From the NCBI RefSeq assembly GCF_043951865.1, contig NZ_JBINJF010000002.1, forward strand, positions 1 through 64,000: a DNA stretch of 64,000 nt. The letters are read 5' to 3'. Position 1 is the first letter of the stretch, and each line of letters opens with the position of its first letter. The notes under the pieces were generated by a model that worked only from the letters and a program-made list of their open reading frames with translations, had not been told where the DNA came from and did no database searches. Positions 59,117-64,000 of the stretch are shown here, one piece after another. Source of the stretch: JAMQKA01 sp043951865. GTDB taxonomy: Bacteria > Bacteroidota > Rhodothermia > Balneolales > Balneolaceae. The position numbers and the translations under genes are program-made.

Positions 59117-60169
59117 TTATGACACTACTGTTCGATAATATTCCAGATCTTCAAGGATTGCACCGGTTCCGCGCACGACCGCGGTAAGCGGGTCTTCGGC
59201 AATGTGGACCGGTAGGTCGGTTGTCTCGATTATCAGTTTGTCCAGATTTTTAAGCAGGGCACCGCCGCCGGTAAGCATAATGCCACGGTCCAGGATATCT
59301 GCCGAGAGTTCGGGCGGGGTTTGCTCCAGCGATTTTGTGATCGACTCTACAATGGTATTGACCGATTCCTGGATCGCCTCCCGCACATCTTTTGATGTCA
59401 CATGCCGGGTCCGGGGCACCCCGTTGACCAGGTCCCGACCTTTTGTTACCATCTCGAGTTCTTCCTCGAGCGGCGCGGCCGTACCGATTTCGCACTTAAT
59501 ATTTTCTGCAGTGCGTTCACCGATCAGCAGGTTGTGGTTGCGCCGGAAGTAGTTGATGATATCCTCGTTCAGTTCATCGCCGCCCAGACGCACCGACTGG
59601 GCATATACAATGCCGGAAAGGGCAATCACCGCAATTTCCGTGGTCCCCCCCCCGATATCGACAATCATATTTCCCACCGGTTCGTGAACGTTGAGCCCGA
59701 TCCCGATGGCGGCGGCCATCGGTTCATCCACCAGGTAGACCTCCTTGGCCCCGGCGTGTTCGGCACTGTCTCGCACGGCGCGGCGCTCTACCTCGGTTAT
59801 GCCGCTGGGCACGCACACCACCATCTGGCGGGTGCTGGAGTACCACTTCATTTTTACCTTCTTGATCATCCCGCGGATCATCTGTTCCGCCACTTCAAAA
59901 TCGGCGATAACGCCGTCTCTGAGCGGCCGCACCGTCCGGATGTTTTTATGGGTTTTCTCATGCATCAGCCGTGCCTCGTGACCGGTGGCCACAGGCTCGT
60001 TCTGCATATTCAGGGCAACAATGGAGGGCTCGTTGAGCACAATCCCTTCACCGCGGGAATAGATAAGGGTATTAGCCGTCCCAAGGTCGATGGCAATATC
60101 GGTATAGAGCCAATCAAATAGTCCGTTTTTTTTATTTTTACTATTTTTTTGTGAGCTCTTCTTTGGCAT
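59117..60169 (-). CDS. mreB: actin-like rod-shape protein MreB
   Basis: A cytoplasmic actin homologue of 350 residues (from the ATG at 60169), directing elongation. The N-terminal extension PKKSSQKNSKNKKNGLFDWL is basic; an in-frame ATG at 60196 would lengthen it further. Phosphate motifs: DIAIDLGTANTLIY, MIVDIGGGTTEIAVIAL; adenosine motif MLTGGGALLKNLD. It heads the mreB-mreC-mreD-mrdA-rodA operon, downstream of purH as in many Bacteroidota-related genomes. Confidence 0.96.
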   Translation of the reverse strand: MPKKSSQKNSKNKKNGLFDWLYTDIAIDLGTANTLIYSRGEGIVLNEPSIVALNMQNEPVATGHEARLMHEKTHKNIRTVRPLRDGVIADFEVAEQMIRGMIKKVKMKWYSSTRQMVVCVPSGITEVERRAVRDSAEHAGAKEVYLVDEPMAAAIGIGLNVHEPVGNMIVDIGGGTTEIAVIALSGIVYAQSVRLGGDELNEDIINYFRRNHNLLIGERTAENIKCEIGTAAPLEEELEMVTKGRDLVNGVPRTRHVTSKDVREAIQESVNTIVESITKSLEQTPPELSADILDRGIMLTGGGALLKNLDKLIIETTDLPVHIAEDPLTAVVRGTGAILEDLEYYRTVVS

Positions 60170-60320
60170 GGACTCAATCATAGGCGTGATGAACAAACTA
60201 CATTACAGTTACATAGAAAATCGCGTGATCGAAAATACAATATTGTGCAGCTATTTGCGAATAAATAGCGATAAATATATAAACAGATTTTTCCTTGTTT
60301 AAAAGAGGAATGCCGGGCTT

Positions 60321-61895
60321 TCAGTGCCTGAAATGGCGTTTTCCAGTAAATACCATGGCCAGGTTATGTTTGTTGGCCATTTTTATGACCTCCTCATCGC
60401 GGATGCTTCCTCCCGGCTGTATCACGGCGGTAGATCCGGCTTTTGCGGCGGCTTCAACACCATCTGCGAAAGGAAAAAACGCATCGGAGGCGATTACAGT
60501 ATGTTCTGTTGAAAGTCCCTCTTCTTCGGCTTTGGCAATGGCAATTTCAGAGGCTTCCACCCGGCTGGTTTGGCCGGTTCCGATACCAATTGTCTGCTCT
60601 TTTCTGGCATAAACGATGGCGTTCGATTTCACATGTTTTACTACTTTCCACGCAAATAAAAGATCCCGGATTTCCTGCTCGGTGGGTTCCCGCTCGGTAA
60701 CAACCTCGTAGTCTTCCATCCGCTCGGTCACAAAGTCAGGCTGCTGGCTGAGTGCTCCCCCGAAAATTGAACGAAAATGGCGGGTTTGTGTTCCGCGGAC
60801 AGACTGTTTTAATCGAACAAGCCGTCGTTTCTTTTTCTGTCTCAACAGCGTTTCGGCCTCATCTGAAAAGGAGGGGGCGATTATTATTTCAGTAAAAATT
60901 TCATCGATTGCTTTGGCCGCTTCAATATCCAGGGGACGATTGACCACCACGATTCCTCCAAACGGGGATTTCGTATCGGTGGCGAAGGCTTTTTCCCAGG
61001 CGGTGGCCAGGTTTTGGCCGGTGGCCACACCGCAGGGTACCGTATGCTTGAAGATGGCACAAGTGGGTGCCGACTCCTCGAAATCGGCAATAAGGTTCAG
61101 GGCGCTGTCTAAATCCAGGTAGTTGTTGTAGCTGAGCTTTTTGCCGTGGAAGCAGTCGATAAATGCGGGCTGGTTACCGTAGACGGCTGCTTTTTGATGT
61201 GGGTTTTCGCCATACCGCAGTTCTTGATATTTGGGCAGGGAGATGTTCAACTGCGGGGGATTGTCCTCCTCAAACAACCGGTTGAAATAGTCGGCAATGT
61301 GGGCGTCGTAGTTCGCCGTATGGTTGAACGCCTCGCGGGCCAGCGCCTTGCGGAACTCAAAATCGACAGTATTGTGTTCCTTGAGCTGCCGGATAAAATG
61401 CTCGTACTGGCCGGGGGCTGTCAGCACCGACACATGGGCAAAATTTTTGGCCGCGGCGCGGATCATCGTCGGCCCGCCGATATCGATATTTTCGGTCGCT
61501 GTCGCCGGGCTGCAGTCCGGGTCGGCCACTGTCTCCTTAAACGGGTACAGGTTGACAACGACCAGTTCAATCGGCTTCACATTCAACTTTTTAAGTTCAT
61601 CGAGATCAGGTTGGTAGCTCGTGCGTGCCAGCAGTCCGGCATGGACGCGGGGGTGCAGGGTCTTCACGCGGCCGTCGAGCGACTCGGGGAAGCCGGTCAG
61701 CTCAGAAATATCCGTTACGGGGATATCTGCCGATCGTATTTTACGGGCCGTTCCCCCGGTAGAGATCAGTTCAACTCCAGCCTCGTGCAACGTTTTGGCC
61801 AGAGGTATCAGTCCCGTTTTGTCGGATACCGACAACAGGGCCCGGTTGATGGTTAGGGGTTCTTCGGGTAGCTTGTCTAAGGGTTTTACCGCCAC
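60321..61895 (-). CDS. purH: bifunctional AICAR transformylase/IMP cyclohydrolase
   Basis: A 524-residue enzyme for the last two steps of IMP synthesis. N-terminal cyclohydrolase (ALLSVSDKTGLIPLAKTL, ELISTGGTARKIR, TGFPESLDGRVKTLHPRVHA) and C-terminal transformylase (ELRYGENPHQKAAVYGNQ, KHTVPCGVATGQNLATAW, and the catalytic Lys/His region; ending IASDAFFPFADGVEAAAKAG and GGSIRDEEVI). Length normal. A hairpin of 25-bp arms lies between it and purN. Confidence 0.97.
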   Translation of the reverse strand: MAVKPLDKLPEEPLTINRALLSVSDKTGLIPLAKTLHEAGVELISTGGTARKIRSADIPVTDISELTGFPESLDGRVKTLHPRVHAGLLARTSYQPDLDELKKLNVKPIELVVVNLYPFKETVADPDCSPATATENIDIGGPTMIRAAAKNFAHVSVLTAPGQYEHFIRQLKEHNTVDFEFRKALAREAFNHTANYDAHIADYFNRLFEEDNPPQLNISLPKYQELRYGENPHQKAAVYGNQPAFIDCFHGKKLSYNNYLDLDSALNLIADFEESAPTCAIFKHTVPCGVATGQNLATAWEKAFATDTKSPFGGIVVVNRPLDIEAAKAIDEIFTEIIIAPSFSDEAETLLRQKKKRRLVRLKQSVRGTQTRHFRSIFGGALSQQPDFVTERMEDYEVVTEREPTEQEIRDLLFAWKVVKHVKSNAIVYARKEQTIGIGTGQTSRVEASEIAIAKAEEEGLSTEHTVIASDAFFPFADGVEAAAKAGSTAVIQPGGSIRDEEVIKMANKHNLAMVFTGKRHFRH

Positions 61896-61915
61896 AACTT
61901 GGTTGTTTGTTAATG

Positions 61916-61997
61916 GTTGCTAGTTATTTGGTATTAGTTACAAGTGTGGGAGCTGTATTCGGGCAATCCCAATAACTAATAACAAATAACTGGCAAC
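61916..61997. repeat. large imperfect hairpin between purN and purH
   Basis: Arms at 61916-61940 and 61973-61997 match in inverted orientation at 23 of 25 positions. The outer part is AT-rich (AGTTATTTGxTATTAGTTA), and the loop holds an inner TGGGA/TCCCA pair. The far arm touches the purN stop codon. It could stabilise or attenuate the purN-purH mRNA. Confidence 0.65.
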
Positions 61998-62575
61998 TAA
62001 TTTACCAGGTCAGCAATTACGCGAGGCAGCAGCTTGTGTTCCTGCTCCAGCACGCGGGCAGCCAGTGTTTCGGCGTCGTCGGTCTCCCGTACGGGAACTT
62101 TAACCTGGTCGATAATGGGACCTTCATCATATTGCTCTGTAACATAGTGGACTGTACAGCCCGATTCTTTCTCGCCGTTTGCGAGGACCGCCTCATGCAC
62201 GTTGCTCCCGTAAAAACCCTTGCCGCCGTATTTGGGAAGCAACGAGGGATGAATATTGATAACTTTTTCCGGGTATTGTTCTAATACCGCAGTTGGTACT
62301 TTCAGCATATAGCCCGCCAGAACGATCAGGTCCGTATCCCATCGTTCCAGGGTTTGAAGCAGTTTGGTTTCGTAAGCAGCGAGAGTATCAAAATCAGAAG
62401 GAATGAGGACCTCCGTGTCGATGTTGTGCTTCCGGGCTCGTTCCAGCGCCTGAATGCCTGGCTTGCTGGCAATAAGCCCATTGATACGGGCCTCAATACG
62501 ACCCTCCTCAACAGCATCGATAATAGCCTGGAAATTGGTGCCTGAACCTGAGGCAAAAACAACAATATGATTCAA
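61997..62575 (-). CDS. purN: phosphoribosylglycinamide formyltransferase
   Basis: The 10-formyl-tetrahydrofolate-dependent GAR transformylase of purine synthesis. A TTG start at 62575 gives NHIVVFASGSGTNFQAIIDA and 192 residues, the usual length; the frame remains open to 62641 but the extra residues look unlike the family. Catalytic motifs: VLAGYMLKVPTAVL, INIHPSLLPKYGGKGFYG (His/Asn), CTVHYVTEQYDEGPIIDQ (His, Asp). It lies upstream of purH in transcription order. Confidence 0.94.
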   Translation of the reverse strand: MNHIVVFASGSGTNFQAIIDAVEEGRIEARINGLIASKPGIQALERARKHNIDTEVLIPSDFDTLAAYETKLLQTLERWDTDLIVLAGYMLKVPTAVLEQYPEKVINIHPSLLPKYGGKGFYGSNVHEAVLANGEKESGCTVHYVTEQYDEGPIIDQVKVPVRETDDAETLAARVLEQEHKLLPRVIADLVN

Positions 62576-62655
62576 CCTGAGATGATTTAAGAAAATTGTC
62601 GATCTAGTTGCGTGGCAAAGATAATGAAAAATAAAGGTCAACTATAATACAAATA

Positions 62656-63729
62656 TTACTCTTTTTGGCTCCCCGCTCTAAAGATGTAATAGTTGTTGAA
62701 ACTCCATCGGAACTGGTTAATAGTAATCTTGATAATGGTGGCGATCGGGATAGCGATGAGCATGCCCAGGATGCCGGCGGTTTCAGCGCCGATTAAAATG
62801 ATAAAGAGGATGGCAACGGGGTGCATGTCGGCCGACCGGGAAAAGATCAGCGGCTGGAACACGGCGTTGTCCAGAATTTGAACGACTAAAATAGCAAGCA
62901 CGCAGGGAAGGATGAGCGAGAAATCACCCACCTCGATGATGGATACGATGATAGAGAGAATATACCCGATAATGGGTCCAAAATAGGGGATGGAGTTGGC
63001 AATACCGATCGAAATACCGACGGAGAGCGCGTTATTGAGCTCGACGACCGACAAGGCTATATAGGATGAGGTGGCAACCAGAAAGCTTTGGAAGACAACG
63101 CTCCTGAAATAGTGTCCCAGCCGCGTCTCAATTTTATCGATGAGACTGAGGGTGGTTTCAAAATACTTGTTGGGCACAAATTGAAGAAGGTCGCGCCGGA
63201 TTTTGCTGCCGTCTTTCAGGAAGAAAAATGTGGCAAACGGGATAACCAGGAACGCGGAAAAAAGATTGGTGAAAAGATCTATAATATTGCTGATCGCGGT
63301 GGGAAGTTCTCCCACGTCAAACAGCTCTTCGAGAATTTGGGTTACATTTTCGATCAGGAATCCTTCCGGCAGGAAGGTAAGGTTCTCGGTAAAGCGGCTT
63401 TCCACCTGGTTCAGGATATTTCGGATCGTCTCGATGTTGAGCTGATTGGCCAGTTGTACCATCTGGGTGGCAATGATCGGGATAACGGTGGTTGAAATCC
63501 ACACCAGCAGCAGAATGACAGAGCTCAGGGTCAGGGTTATCGCCACGGTTCGATTCATGCCGGCGAACTGCATCCGGTTCACAATGGGATCCAGAATGTA
63601 GCTGAGAATCATCGCGATGATGGCGTAGGTCAGCAGGTTGCTGTAGTTGTACAACACCATTAAAACTGCCGCAAACGCCGCGGTTCCGAGCAGGAATTTT
63701 ACGATTTTATCCAGTGTAAGGTTGTTCAT
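62656..63729 (-). CDS. AI-2E family (PerM-like) transporter
   Basis: A 357-residue inner-membrane protein with about eight hydrophobic segments. Typical parts: YILDPIVNRMQFAGMNRTVA, FATFFFLKDGSKIRRDLLQF, IANSIPYFGPIIGYILSIIV and QPLIFSRSADMHPVAILFII, ending with a basic tail. The family exports or exchanges small molecules or sodium/protons; the name AI-2E is not proof of autoinducer export. Its start overlaps the recX stop by four bases. Confidence 0.92.
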   Translation of the reverse strand: MNNLTLDKIVKFLLGTAAFAAVLMVLYNYSNLLTYAIIAMILSYILDPIVNRMQFAGMNRTVAITLTLSSVILLLVWISTTVIPIIATQMVQLANQLNIETIRNILNQVESRFTENLTFLPEGFLIENVTQILEELFDVGELPTAISNIIDLFTNLFSAFLVIPFATFFFLKDGSKIRRDLLQFVPNKYFETTLSLIDKIETRLGHYFRSVVFQSFLVATSSYIALSVVELNNALSVGISIGIANSIPYFGPIIGYILSIIVSIIEVGDFSLILPCVLAILVVQILDNAVFQPLIFSRSADMHPVAILFIILIGAETAGILGMLIAIPIATIIKITINQFRWSFNNYYIFRAGSQKE

Positions 63730-64000
63730 GAATCCAACGATTCCATCAACATGTCGAGGTATTTAAAAATATGGTCTGATCGATACCCTTTTCTGTGTAA
63801 ATAATCAAAAATTTTCTTCTTTCGCTTCCACGGATCCTCCTCGCGGAGAAACCGCCGGCTCTTTTTGTTGACCAGCTCAAGAAATACCTGCTGCAGGTCG
63901 ATCCCCTCAAATGCCTTTTCAACGCTTTCTTGAGCCACATGTTTTGATATCCCTTTCTGGTAGAGTTTTGATGTTATCTTTGCCGGCCCCCAGTTGTTAA
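63726..64000 (-). CDS. recX: RecX regulatory protein, truncated by the window edge
   Basis: The C-terminal 91 residues of RecX are in the window; the N-terminus lies beyond position 64000. The frame reads WGPAKITSKLYQKGISKHVA and then a KKSRRFLREEDPWKRKKKIF region, repeating the RecX helical pattern, and closes KGYRSDHIFKYLDMLMESLD. RecX binds and inhibits RecA filaments. The coding frame runs through the window end without a start. Confidence 0.85.
   Translation of the reverse strand, partial: NNWGPAKITSKLYQKGISKHVAQESVEKAFEGIDLQQVFLELVNKKSRRFLREEDPWKRKKKIFDYLHRKGYRSDHIFKYLDMLMESLDS

Noticed and set aside
1..64000. Search by eye for tRNA, rRNA, CRISPR arrays, transposases, integrases and phage genes
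   Set aside because: I found no tRNA T-arm with matching stems, no regularly spaced repeats and no transposase or integrase motifs. Weak matches such as GGTTCGAAT at 50587 lie inside a receptor gene.

Overview
The window looks like a chromosomal segment of a heterotrophic, Gram-negative member of the Bacteroidota/Balneolota-Rhodothermota side of the FCB group; Balneolota is my best guess. Evidence: a SusC/SusD pair, an ECF sigma/FecR/STN-receptor cassette, CarboxypepD_reg-type TonB-dependent receptors, a BamA gene followed by three Skp/OmpH genes, and the purH-mreB-mreC-mreD-mrdA-rodA order. Placement rests on gene content only. I see no rRNA, tRNA, CRISPR array, insertion sequence or prophage.

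Region 1 (1-18374, + strand) is a carbohydrate-utilisation locus. A paired LacI-type operator precedes susC and susD. Then come a secreted Gfo/Idh/MocA oxidoreductase, a DUF6807 protein, a cupin, a cytosolic Gfo/Idh/MocA oxidoreductase, a GH88-like unsaturated-uronyl hydrolase, an SDR dehydrogenase, an SLC13 anion permease, a second DUF6807 protein, a large DUF6797-like lipoprotein ending in a c-type cytochrome domain, and an SGNH esterase. Together they suggest capture of a (probably uronate-containing, possibly acylated) glycan, periplasmic oxidation and deacylation, import and cytosolic oxidation.

Region 2 (18517-23995, - strand) holds three tandem lipoproteins consisting of little more than a TonB-receptor plug domain, a secreted DUF1080 (3-keto-disaccharide hydrolase family) protein that may belong functionally with region 1, and a TonB-dependent receptor. 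The three plug-only lipoproteins, with start-to-start spacings of 622 and 617 bp, are the most unusual feature of the window. Flanking gaps carry hairpins and degenerate intergenic repeats.

Region 3 (24457-46450) is mostly housekeeping: DinB-like protein, HIT, AroQ, flippase, a NYN/cold-shock fusion, RlmB, small membrane proteins, GDPD, CTP synthase, Nudix, NAD synthetase, MltD-like transglycosylase, S41 protease, PHP phosphoesterase, lumazine synthase, UppS, BamA and three Skp-like chaperones ending in a strong terminator.

Region 4 (46533-53838, - strand) has a VWA protein and a cell-surface signalling operon: ECF sigma, FecR anti-sigma, STN-domain TonB receptor and two lipoproteins, the last with an apparent homopolymer frameshift.

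Region 5 (54025-64000) has rnhB on + and, on -, the rod-shape/elongasome cluster (mreBCD, mrdA, rodA), purH, purN, an AI-2E-type permease and the truncated end of recX.
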